NCBI RefSeq assembly: GCF_004379255.2
Contig: NC_056037.1
Location: 28,989,012-29,053,011, forward strand
Source: Salvia splendens
Lineage: Eukaryota > Streptophyta > Magnoliopsida > Lamiales > Lamiaceae
Reading direction: 5' to 3'
Length of the DNA: 64,000 nucleotides
In this document: positions 11,193 through 23,766 of the stretch, one piece after another
Layout: every line of letters starts with the position of its first letter
Position numbering within the stretch: the first letter of the stretch is position 1
Program-made: the position numbers and the translations under genes
Notes under the pieces: model-generated
Databases searched by the model: none
What the model was told of the DNA's origin: nothing
Seen by the model: only the letters and a program-made list of their open reading frames with translations

Positions 11193-12833
11193 ATGGCGGA
11201 GCAGGAGGCGGCGGCAGAGGTAGAGAGTGTGCAAATTGGGGATGCCGCGAGCTCTGATGAAGAAGCTCTGAGGAGAGAGAGGCGGAGGGAGAGAAAGAGG
11301 AAGCGGCTATTGAAGGAAGCTGAGAAAGCAGAGAAGCGCGGCGTTTGCTATTTGAGTAGGGTTCCTCCGCACATGAATCCGTTGCGGCTTCGCCAAATTC
11401 TCTCGCAGTATGGAGAAATCGGCCGAGTTTTTCTCACTCCAGAAGGTCAGTCATCGCAGCTTCTGTTAAAAAAAATTCCATTAGCATTTTTGTTGAGTTA
11501 TCATGATACAATTCCATAGCTTCTTATGCCTGTGTATGTCTGTGTGTGTGTGTGTGTTCTTCTTCATCAATTGATGCTGGTTTCTTATCTCTCTGTGTAT
11601 GCTTCCTTCTTCTGTTTGCAGATGCTTCTAATCAAATGCGCCGGAAAAAAGCTGGTGGATTCAGGGGGCAAGAGTTTTCAGAGGGGTATGCTTAATGATT
11701 TTGCTTGTGGATTGTGTTTCTAATTCCTTTTTTTTTGCCGAGGGGAGGGTGTCGTAGCGTCCCTTCTTCACATCGGTGTGTCTTTGAACATTGCTCGTTC
11801 GAAAATTAATGGCTCCATATAATGTTTCTTGCAGGTGGGTTGAGTTCATTGACAAGAAAGTTGCTAAGAGAGTTGCGAGCTCGCTGAATGGTGAACAAAT
11901 TGGTATGTCTGCTGATTGTTGTTATATGATTTTGTATCATAACTATATGCCTTTGAATTTTGTAATTTGACATACCACACTTGATAATTTGTGGAAAGGC
12001 CGAGATATTCACCAAATGCAAAGCAAAATTATAGTATTACTGTTTGAACTTTGATGGATGTAGCATGAATATGACTTGGTGGTCAATGTATATAAGTTGA
12101 GGCTTTACTAGAATAAAGTTATTCGCATAGGATATGTATGTGGCGTATTTGTTAGGATTGCAGTTGCCCATCACGGTTTACGTCTTCCCCTGTTTTGGTT
12201 TAGGTGGAAAGAAAAGGTCGTCAATCTACTATGACCTGTGGAATATTAAATATTTGAGTAAATTCAAGTGGGATGATCTCAAGGAGGAGACGGGTAATGT
12301 GACTTAACTCTCCTATTACCTTAACGTGCTCTGCCTGCAAGAATGAAATGAAATAACCTGAATAATGTCATGTAGAAATAAAGAATGCTACTCGGGAGCA
12401 GAAGCTGGTGTTGGAACTATCCGCCGCCAAAAAAGAGCGAGACTTTTACCTGTCTAAAGTTGACCAATCTAAAGCAATTAGTAAGATTGGTGAACGATTG
12501 AAGAAGGTAGTGACACAATGCATCTCTTTGTTATATAAACATTCATAATGTTTTCAGGCTGATTCCTAATCGGCATATCATCAACGATTAACACTTGCAT
12601 TTGTTTCTCAATGCAGAAACAGAAGATTGAAATGGTACCAAAAGTAGTCCGCCATTTCCCTCAGAAAAGACCAGCTGGGAACGAAGCCGGAGAGAGCAAG
12701 GGCCAACTATCGAGGGACATCTTAGCAGGAGTGAGTGTAATTTCTTTCTCAATTATTTTTTATTGTATGTGGTTGATGTTTATTTAGAATTCAAATGTGA
12801 ATATTTCAGGTGTTTGGTGGCTCATCCTGGTAG
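11193..12833 (+). CDS. ESF2: ESF2/ABT1 pre-rRNA processing factor, RRM protein
   Basis: Seven coding exons: 11193-11445, 11622-11685, 11835-11902, 12204-12293, 12376-12506, 12617-12730 and 12810-12833. All borders are GT-AG, the frame holds throughout, and the product is 247 aa ending GGSSW. An acidic N-terminus leads to a very basic RRERRRERKRKRLLKEAEKA stretch, then an atypical RRM opening GVCYLSRVPPHMNPLRLRQ (about residues 50-68) with the ESF2/ABT1 signature PEDASNQMRRKKAGGFRGQ across exons 1-2 and a WVEFIDKKVAKRVA block. ESF2/ABT1 proteins act in the nucleolus with the U3 snoRNP/DEAH helicase machinery in 18S rRNA maturation. The neighbour on the right is convergent (RABB1). The model looks intact. 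Confidence 0.92.
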
Positions 12834-13355
12834 ACTTTAACAAATCGACAATCTTTTTGCGAGGTATCGTTCCCTCAAGTGCAGTTTTGGAGGTTGCAAG
12901 CACTCAGAGTTATGTGTCATGCTTTGTCATGTTAGTTGGTCTTATTTCTTTTATTTTATGTGATGTATCAAAAATCTGTGTTACCCATTTATTGCCAAAA
13001 ACATAGGACATCCGTAGGGATGGCAAATCTTGAGTTTTGGATTAAATAACACTTTGTATTCTCTTTTGGTCTCTCTTGTCAATCAAGAATTATCTAGGAA
13101 GATGTGGATAATATTTCTATAAATGCTGCTTCAGTTCAACAAATACCTTATTAATTGACAACGACATATCTACGAGATTACATCTTGATGGAAGCAACAT
13201 ACAATGATAATTGTAAGTGTTAGTGTAGCAGCTGGTTTCATTAGAGTTCATTTACGTGGTGGCTGACTGTACAGTTGTAGAAATATTTCATCAAAGCCTA
13301 TTACAGAGGCACAATAGTTAAATCCACAATTGCTATGATATGCTTATATCCACAA

Positions 13356-15753
<2,398 letters not shown>

Positions 15754-15907
15754 TCTTCTCCAACGACGGCGACGCTGCGGATTGTGGAGCGGAGGAATAG
15801 TATTCTTTTCCTTAGCGTCGGGTTTATGTGGATTCCGTGAAAGCAATCAACAACGACGCTTTTTGTTTACGTTTGTAAAGAAGAAGCTAAAATTTAAGTT
15901 TGGATAA

Positions 15908-16255
15908 GGGCCTCCACAGTGGGACGGATGTCCCGGCGGACATCCTGACGGACTTTTCAAAAACACCTCATGCCACGTCATAAAGACATCCCACTGCACT
16001 GCCACGTCATAAGGACATCCCACTACACAATGGCGGACATCCCAAGGACATCCCAAGGACATCTAAAAAAATAATAAAAAAATCGGGACGTCCGTCGTGT
16101 CAACGCAATGGCGGACGTCCCGGAAAGCCGCTGAACTCCGGTGTCTGCAGCTGACGTCCGTATCCATATGCATGTTGCCTAATGGTGGACGTCCCGCGCG
16201 GACGTCCGGCACGCTGAGCCGACGTCCGCCGGGACATCCGCCATTGTGGATGCTC
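15908..16255. mobile_element. Deletion-derivative MITE of the GAGCATCC Harbinger family
   Basis: It consists almost only of the left and right subterminal regions of the larger family members (GGACATCC/GGACGTCC repeats, then GACATCCGCCATTGTGGATG), joined by an A-rich junction near 16060-16085. Left TAA at 15905-15907; the right flank is TAT, so one copy of the target duplication has probably mutated. It lies directly upstream of RABB1. Confidence 0.8.
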
Positions 16256-16301
16256 TATGGAATCACAATGAAATGCTGCCTAATACAGTATGACTAGAAT
16301 T

Positions 16302-16556
16302 ACTACTTATCCTTCGGTCGTGAATAGGAGTTTCATTTTAGTCTGTTCCCGTCACTTCCCGTCACTGTTCATTTTTACTATAAATGGTAATAGAGTCTCA
16401 TATTACACTAAATCATTCCACTCGTATTTCATTTAAAATTAATATATATACATGTGGGACCTATATTCCACTAACTTTTTTCCATCCATTTTTCTTAGCA
16501 TTTTTTAAAAACGTGTGCCGCCAATAAATGAGACTTCAAATAGCGAATGGAGGGAA
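16302..16556. mobile_element. Stowaway-like MITE, degenerate
   Basis: AT-rich and non-coding, opening near TCCTTCGGTCG and closing GAATGGAGGGAA, a decayed version of the CTCCCTCCGT...ACGGAGGGAG ends of plant Stowaway MITEs. Borders are approximate. A second partial copy (ACTCCCACTGTCTCACAATA...) begins near 16670. Confidence 0.5.
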
Positions 16557-17070
16557 TATACATTTTTTCCCACAAAATTTAATAAATTTTATATAAAGAT
16601 TAAATAAAGAAATGATAATTATATAAAAAAAATAATAGAGATTTGTTTGTGAATGCATCTAATCAGAATTACTCCCACTGTCTCACAATAAAAGTCACAC
16701 TTTGTCATTTCGGCCCGTCCCATAATAAGAGACACATTTTATTTTTATCATAAATCGTAAATAAGTCTTACATTCCATTAAATCACTTCACTCACATTCT
16801 ATTTATAAAATCAATATAAAAAAAATTGACTTCATATTTCATTAACTTTTCCACCCCATTATTCTTTACATTTCTTAATGTTTTATTTTTCAATATATTC
16901 GTCTGTGATTTGGAAATTTATTTTAACTTAGTACAAATATTGAGAAATTATTTAACTCTTTTGTAGTATAAGAAAAATAGGTAGAAATTTTTTGATAAAT
17001 ACTATAAGTTTCATTTTTATACTATAGGAGTACTTCTTAATAATATTTTAGTGAATTATAGAATCTTTAC
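16557..17070. other. AT-rich intergenic sequence with a partial MITE
   Basis: Apart from a partial Stowaway-like piece from about 16670 to 16890, nothing is recognised up to the Harbinger element. Confidence 0.35.
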
Positions 17071-17271
17071 TAAGAGCATCTCCAATGGCGGACGTCCGGT
17101 TGGACGTGCGCGACGGGCGACCGGGACGTCCGCCATTGTGACAGGGGAGGTCGGATACGGACGTCCCGTGAGGACGTTGGGTGTCCTCGGACGTCGACGC
17201 GACGGGCGGGCTTCCGCCATTGTGGCGTGGGTCGGACGTCCGATTTTTAATTTTTTTTTAATTTTTTTTAA

Positions 17272-17345
17272 ACTCTATATATACGGCTCGTTGAATTTTA
17301 TTTCATTCGCACCACTTGTGTTAACAAGTTTCTCTCTCTACATCT
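17272..17345 (+). promoter_or_regulatory. Shared Harbinger promoter and leader
   Basis: CTCTATATATACGGCTCGTT is followed by a leader with TTTCATTCGCACCACTTGTG and TTTCTCTCTCTAC just before the ATG. The same block, on the opposite strand, lies before the Myb-like ORF at about 9850-9935 and before the transposase at about 47300-47385. The TATA element and leader are thus common to both types of ORF. Confidence 0.7.
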
Positions 17346-17366
17346 CTAATTTCAAGTATATCTAGA

Positions 17367-18650
17367 ATGTCTAGTAACAGTGATAGCGAGAATGAATTGG
17401 AGGTCGCTGTGAAAGGTGCGATGGATAGGCTGCTACAGCAGAGGGCGCAGCGGCAGCAGCAGGCTGCGGTACCTCGGCCGATCCATTTTCGAACTACAGT
17501 ACCCCGTGACCACATTGCTGCACATATTCGGTTGTATGCAGACTACTTCGCTCCGCAACCGTGTTTTGGGGAAGCCTTATTCCGGCGACGCTTTCGGATG
17601 CATCGTCCGTTGTTTCTGCACATCGTGAGTGCTTTAGAGAGAAGATACCTGTAATTTAGGATCAGGGAGGATGCAGCTGGCAAACCCGGACTCACGCCCT
17701 TGCAGAAGTGCACTGTCGCAATCAGACAACTGGCGTACGGAGGCGCAGCCGACAAGTTCGACGAGTACCTCCACATTGGCGAGTCGACAGCCGTCGAGTG
17801 TCTGCAGAATATTTGTGCGGGCGTGAGAGCGATATTCGGTGAGCGGTATCTTCGGAGTCCGAGCCCCGAAGACTGCCAGAGCCTGATAGATATGCATGGG
17901 TCGGTGCACGGGTTCCCTGGGATGTTGGGCAGCATAAATTGTATGCATTGGGAGTGGAAGAATTGTCCCGCCGCCTGGAAGGGGATGTACACTACTGGCT
18001 TCAAAGCCAAGCATCCCACGATGATCCTAGAAGCTGTAGCTGACTACCGGCTGTGGATATGGCATGCTTATTTTGGAGTCGCCGGGTCGAACAACGACAT
18101 CAACGTTCTCCAGTCGTCGCCCCTGTTCAATGCTCAGTGCGCGGGCGTTGGTCCCGCCATCAGTTTCGTCGCCAACGGCAACCAGCACAATATGGGATAC
18201 TATTTGGCGGATGGGATATACCCAAACTGGCCCGTCTTTGTGAAGACAATCAAGCATCCGCTCGGACAAAAGAAGTCATACTTTGCGAGCCGTCAGGAAG
18301 CAGCGCGCAAGGATGTGGAGCGGGCATTTGGTGTGCTCCAGAGTCGATGGGCGGTAGTCAAGGGTCCTGCACGGCAGTGGTATATTCCCAACATCGGCGA
18401 TGTCATGTACGCATGTATCATAATGCACAACATGATTGTCGAAAATGAAGGTGCGGAACTGACTCAGTGGACCAATGAAGATGATACGGGTGCAGGTCCA
18501 AGTCACGACATGGCCACTGCGAATGTGAATATGGGGGTACCTCATGGAGAGGTCGAGCGGATGCTTGCATTTGCCGACATGCGGCAAACAGATGCCCATG
18601 TTCGACTTCAGAACGATATTATCGAAGAGGTTTGGACGCGGAAGGGTTGA
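17367..18650 (+). pseudogene. Harbinger transposase (plant_tran/DDE_4 type) with one stop
   Basis: One continuous frame of 428 codons broken only by TAA at codon 96 (17652-17654), where the sibling copy at 45948-47282 has Tyr (TAT). Family signatures: RRRFRMHRPLFLHIVSALER, EDCQSLIDMHGSVHGFPGML, AYFGVAGSNNDINVLQSSPL and RKDVERAFGVLQSRWAVV. The first catalytic aspartate, expected in GSIDCMHW, is Asn here (GSINCMHW, codon 191), while the sibling keeps Asp. The third motif DVERAF is kept. The copy is probably dead from both the stop and the Asp-to-Asn change. Confidence 0.92.
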
Positions 18651-19083
18651 CGTTGATGTTAGTACTTTTTTTTGTTTTATTGCTATGTAATTTTTTTTTC
18701 AAATCATGTATGTTTTTTTTAAATGAAGTTGTTAATTTTTCCCGTTCGTATTCGTGTTGAAATTTTATTTCCGTAAACGTAAATTGTTTTATTTGTGAAT
18801 TTGTGATTTTTTTATTACGGGAAGTCCTAGTGGGAATGGCGATGGGAAGGGCGGATTGTGAAGGGGATGTCCTAGTGACGTGGCAGTGGGATGGGAAGTT
18901 CTAGTGACGTGGCGGGAGGTGTTTTCGGGATGTCCGAGTGAGACATCCGCCCACTGGAGATGCTCTAAAATAGAAAGAAAAAACAAAGAAGAATATCTGG
19001 TTGTGAGGTTTGTTATCAAACGCCAACCAATTTGTGCGATGGTTTGAAATTCTTATCTTCAACATCTCTCTCTCTCTAAGCAA

Positions 19084-20719
19084 ATGAGTTGCGCAACTGC
19101 TTTCCACCTGAGATTGCTGGAATGCTGTTGCGCAGCAACTATTCCCAGAGCTTCCATTTCAAAACCTCGGTGGCAAATCCATTTCCCTCAGCTGAAATCC
19201 AGGAATTCGCGTATCAGAATCGTGCCATTAGTCGCTGGGACCTCCGATTGGGATGAAGGCCTAGCTGCTGCTACCGCCGTCGAATCGGAAAATGAGGAGG
19301 AGGCCAAGCTCTTCGTCGGAAATCTTCCTTACGACATTGACAGTGAGAAATTGGCCCAGCTTTTTTATCAAGCTGGAGTCGTCGAGATTTCTGAGGTATC
19401 TACTTTTTTACTGCTTCCTTTTTTTCATTCAATCATTCAATTCGTTTTTTAGCCTAATTTCATCTATGTTTCATAAAACTTATCCAAATTTCATGGAAAA
19501 ACATTACTCCTTGTATGGGAAAAAATTGAAAAGGAAAGAATTCTACCCTTTTATAATTTGAATAGTAGTACAACTCTAATGTGGTACTCCCGGCAATGGA
19601 TGCGTTTATTTTCAGCACGTGATTTAAGAAAAAATTGTGTTAAGTGAGTTAAATAAATGAAAAATAAAGTATGAAATGAAAAAGATAGAGAGATTAAGTG
19701 AGATGAAATATGTTAACTTTTTACTAAAAATGGAAATGACTCAATTACTATGGAACGTACTAAAATGGCAAAATGACTCAACTACTATGGAACACGGAGG
19801 AAGTATTATACATGTGGGTCATTAATTCCATCAAAATTGTGATTTGGGGTGTGAGCATCTAATCAGGTGTTGCTAGTGTAGGTGATTTACAATAGGCAAA
19901 CTGATCAAAGCCGGGGATTTGGATTTGTGACGATGAGCACGGTGGAACAAGCCGAGAAAGCTGTCGAGATGTTCAATGGCTATGTGAGTTTATTCACATC
20001 TAACTTCTACTAGTTGCTATACTACTCACTGCAGACGAGATTCAAATGTTTTCGTGGAGTCCAAATGTTCGTTTAACGCATGTTTGGTAGGGTAGATAAC
20101 TCATCTAGGGATGAAATTCTATGAACGAAAAAGACATTTACTTTTCTTTGAGATTTCAGAATCAATTTCTATGTTGCTTACGGATTAGTATGCCTAACTA
20201 AATTAACCATTTTGGTATTGTATTTACTTATTTATCAAGAAATTCGTCAAGGTTTCCCATGTATGGTTAGTGGATGCCATGAAAACGTTGCCTCGTTCAT
20301 GGTTTGAGGATTTATTCGTTATTGTCATTAGATATGCTTGGTTGTGACTATAGTTGTCACATTTTGTACAGGATATAAACGGGAGACTATTGACCGTGAA
20401 TAAGGCGGCTCCTAGAGGTTCTCAGGCGGAAAGGGTTGTCAGAAGATACGACGAGCCTTCCTTCCGGATGTATGTTGGTAACTTGCCATGGCAGGTGGAT
20501 AATGCTCGCCTTGTGCAGCTCTTCAGCGAGCATGGCAAGGTCGTTGATGCCAGAGTGGTATTCGACAGGGAGACGGGAAGGTCCCGTGGATTCGGGTTTG
20601 TGACGATGTCGAGCGAGGAGGAACTGAATGATGCTATAGCTGCTCTTGATGGACAGAATTTGGATGGGCGTGCAATTAGAGTTAATGTTGCAGAGGAGAG
20701 ACCGAGACGCACCTTCTAA
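19084..20719 (+). CDS. Chloroplast two-RRM RNA-binding protein (cpRNP, CP29-like)
   Basis: Three exons, 19084-19395, 19882-19983 and 20372-20719, GT-AG borders, 253 aa. The first ~60 residues are rich in Ser, Arg and Ala with few acids, as in a plastid transit peptide. RRM1 starts [20 protein letters not shown] (about residue 75) and includes [20 protein letters not shown]2 starts [20 protein letters not shown] (about 168) and includes [20 protein letters not shown]. The end [16 protein letters not shown] is typical. It resembles Arabidopsis At1g60000-type cpRNPs, which bind plastid mRNAs and assist their stability and editing. Intron 1 holds a Stowaway MITE. The promoter is compressed against a Harbinger element. 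Confidence 0.92.
19587..19803. mobile_element. Stowaway MITE in cpRNP intron 1
   Basis: Starts CTCCCGGCAATGGATG and ends GGAACACGGAGGAAG, flanked by TA on both sides (19585-19586 and 19804-19805). AT-rich and non-coding, 217 bp. It lies between the exon 1 donor and the exon 2 acceptor and does not touch either. Confidence 0.7.
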
Positions 20720-20936
20720 TCCAAATCCACTATTTATTTATGTGTATTTTTTGTATTACTAACATTGCCTTTCTACATCTTCACCTCCAATTTTTGTTTT
20801 CAACTCTCTTCATATACTTGTCTAGTTACTCAATACGGATTGTTTTAATAGATGTGATGAATTTTTTTACGCTACTACCAAGTGAGTGCAGCCAAAGCAC
20901 TCAAAAGCCATAAACTTTGCCTTATCTTATTTTCTA

Positions 20937-21117
20937 TTCCCTCCGTCCCACAAGAATATGTACTATTTTTTTTTAGTTCGTCCCATATGAGGTAAGACCC
21001 ATTCCAAACTAACAATACCTTTAATTACTTTTTCTCTCTATCTCTCTCTTTCTTTATCAATTTTGTATTAAAACTCGGGTCAAATTCAAAGTGCATATTA
21101 TTTGGGGACGGAGTGAG
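20937..21117. mobile_element. Stowaway MITE downstream of cpRNP
   Basis: Inverted ends TTCCCTCCGTCCC and GGGGACGGAGTGAG, flanked by TA. 181 bp, non-coding. Confidence 0.75.
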
Positions 21118-22180
21118 TACTTACTAATAAATTGGGATTTAATGAGTTAGTACTTCCTCCGTCTCACAAAAGATGTCACACTTGTAGGGCGGCAAGGGAT
21201 TTAATGAGTTAGTACTTCCAAAGGGAGATTTTATAACTACCATAATAGATTTTTTCATGAAAATCATTCTTAAAGGAAAAAGATATTGTACATTTTCCCA
21301 TTTTAAAGAGATATATTTACCTCTCTATCAATAAAGAAGTAAAATCTTATAACTAATACATTTACCTTCTTTTTTTAAAAATCATTTTTCAAGGAAAATC
21401 ATTTTTCAAGGGTAAAAGTATTATACTTTTATTTTTTGAAATGTACCTTGTACTAGTATATTTTATTTTAGAAAATAATTTACCTTTTCTCTTTGGATTT
21501 TGTTACTTTCTAGAAGAATATATTTTTCCTTTTTGAAAAGGTAAATAGATGATATACCAGTACTTTCTTAGACAATCTCGAATGAGAGAGATAAAATCTT
21601 ATAACTACCATATCAGTACTTTCTTAGACATTCTCTAAGGGGAAAGATATCTGAAAAGGTATTATGTCTTTTTTATTTTAAATAGGTATCTTTAACTCTC
21701 CAACAATGAGCGATAAAATCTTATAACTACCATATTAATCTTTTTTTCATAAAAAATCATTCTCCTAGAGAGAAGATATTATACATTTATGTTTTAGAAT
21801 GCTTCCTATACTATTTTTTTTAAGAAAATACTTTACCTTTTTATATATCTTTTTCCCTTTGGAATGTGTTACTTTTTAGAGTACATATTTCCCCTTTTAA
21901 GAAGGTAAATAGAAAATATACCTTACACATTTGGAGATGCTCTTAGAGTGGGGAAGATATATAAAAATGGTATATTATCGTATTTATCTTCTCAAAATGG
22001 GAAATATATCCTCCCAAAATGTAACTCGAAAGAGAAAAGATATATACAAATGGTAAATTATTCTCTAAAATACTAAAAATAATTTAAGATACATTTCAAA
22101 ACATAAAAATATAATACTTCTCAAATACTTTTTTACCCTTGGAGAATGACTTTTTATGAAAAGAGAACAAATATGGCAGC
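21118..22180. other. Degenerate MITE cluster
   Basis: Repeated short phrases such as AAATCTTATAACTACCATAT, GGTAAATAGA and TTTTTCATGAAAATCATTCT show several decayed copies of one AT-rich family. Its GAGATGCTCTTAG-type ends are visible near 21940-21955, and the far end of one copy appears at 23535-23570, beyond the hAT insertion. No genes. Individual borders could not be fixed. Confidence 0.45.
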
Positions 22181-23452
22181 TAGGGATGTCAATGTAACCC
22201 GAACCCGCGGGCAGGCCCGAATAACCCGATAAAAATACAGGGTTAGGGTTGTAATTTCGCAGCCCGAATTTAAAATCGGGCCATTCGAGCTGACCCGTTC
22301 GGGTTGTCGGGTTAGGCGGGCTGACCCGTTCGGGTTACGGGTCGGCCCGTCGGGTTGAAGGCTTCTGCACAGCGAGCAGTTTTTGTAACGGTCATAACTT
22401 TCTCTATAAAGCTCCGATTGAGGCGTGCAATATATCCACGCGAAGCTCTTTCGAAGATGAAGAGAATGATATGTATTAGAGGTTTATCAGACTTCAAAAT
22501 CGTGAGAAACATTGACTCAAACAAGGCTGCTGCACATCCACATATTTTATGTACATTTTCTAATCAATTTTCTATCATTTCTCAACAAACATGTAAACAT
22601 AGCAAAATATAGAAATATAATCAAAATCATCCAAGACAACCCTCTAAAACCATGCAAAATCCAAATACGCCAACCCACTATATAAGATCACGAAAAAAAT
22701 CACCATGTAGTTCATGGATTCATAAATACTCGTATATAAAAGCTTTCTTTTAGTATATTTCCAATATAATAGTGCAAAGTGTTTTGACGCCGCTTCGTCA
22801 TTGAATTATGCGTACTTTGATGATTCTTAAAACAAAGATAAATTATTATTTGACTTATTTACAGCAGGAATAAATTAAATTTGACCAATCATAATTCAAG
22901 AAAACTTAAAGTTACTCCAGTTAGCTAGCATCTTGATAATTCACTCTTTAACAATTCAAAATATTTTTGTTACATCTACGATGCACCTCTCACATTATGA
23001 AAATTTTGTTTAATTTTCTACGAATTGATTTATGTTTGAATTTTGAAACAAAGTGTTGGTTTATGTTTTAAATACATAAACATAAACATACTATTGATAG
23101 ATATTTTGTAAATAATTATGTAATGAATAAGTTATTTAAATTTAAATAACTTAATCTTTTTTAAAAATATTAAAGAAAATTAAAAGTATGTATTTCATTG
23201 TTGAATGATTAATTAAAAATATGTATATAAATAAAGAAAATTTAAAATACGTATTATTTTTTGAAAATATTAAAAGAATTAAAAATACGCATTGGCCCGA
23301 ATTACCCGGTGGGTTAGCCCGAAACCCGAAGGGTTAGGGTCGAACTTTTATAACCCGAAAAAATCATAACCCGAATAGCCCGTACCCGAATGGCCCGACA
23401 ACCCGAACGGGTTGGCCCGAACCCGAACGGGTTGGCCCGATTGACATCCCTA
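22181..23452. mobile_element. Non-autonomous hAT element, 1272 bp
   Basis: The termini TAGGGATGTCAAT and ATTGACATCCCTA are perfect inverted repeats of 13 bp, followed inward on both sides by multiple AACCCGAA/GGCCCGA repeats. The 8-bp sequence ATGGCAGC is directly repeated at 22173-22180 and 23453-23460. An 8-bp duplication with such ends is the hAT signature. No transposase; the interior is AT-rich. It is inserted in the MITE cluster. Confidence 0.93.
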
Positions 23453-23460
23453 ATGGCAGC

Positions 23461-23766
23461 TATATGATTTTATAACTCCATTGAGAGGTAAAAAAAGTAT
23501 AATACCTTCTCATGCACTTTTCCCCTGGGGTATGATTTATCATGAAATGCTCTTAGAGATGCTCTAAGTTATATACCATGTAAATAAAACACAACAAATG
23601 AGCTTCAATGTTTTCAGCACTAGGACCCAACATGAGCTGTACATTATCAGACAAAATTCTATATCTCGAAAATTTACAACTACGTATGAAACACCAACTC
23701 CACAAAAATGCGAGGGATTACCAAAAATGCTCAACCTCAAAAACTTTCGGCATCAGCCTTTCTGCC
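23461..23766. other. MITE remainder and 3' flank of the NET gene
   Basis: The right-hand part of the MITE split by the hAT element ends near 23570 with two close TTAGAGATGCTCTAAG-like ends. The rest is probably the 3' UTR of the NET-domain gene on the - strand. Confidence 0.45.

Larger units (their letters stand above)
17074..18965 (+). mobile_element. PIF/Harbinger element carrying only a transposase ORF
   Basis: It starts GAGCATCTCCAATGGCGG and ends with the inverted counterpart CCACTGGAGATGCTC, flanked by TAA at 17071-17073 and 18966-18968. Length 1892 bp. The single ORF is a transposase on the + strand; no Myb-like ORF is present. GGACGTCC-rich subterminal repeats lie at both ends. It ends 118 bp upstream of the ATG of the chloroplast RNA-binding protein gene. 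Confidence 0.92.

Noticed and set aside
11526..11723. ORF containing VCVCVC inside the ESF2 gene
   Set aside because: It reads a GT microsatellite in intron 1 plus exon 2 in the wrong frame.
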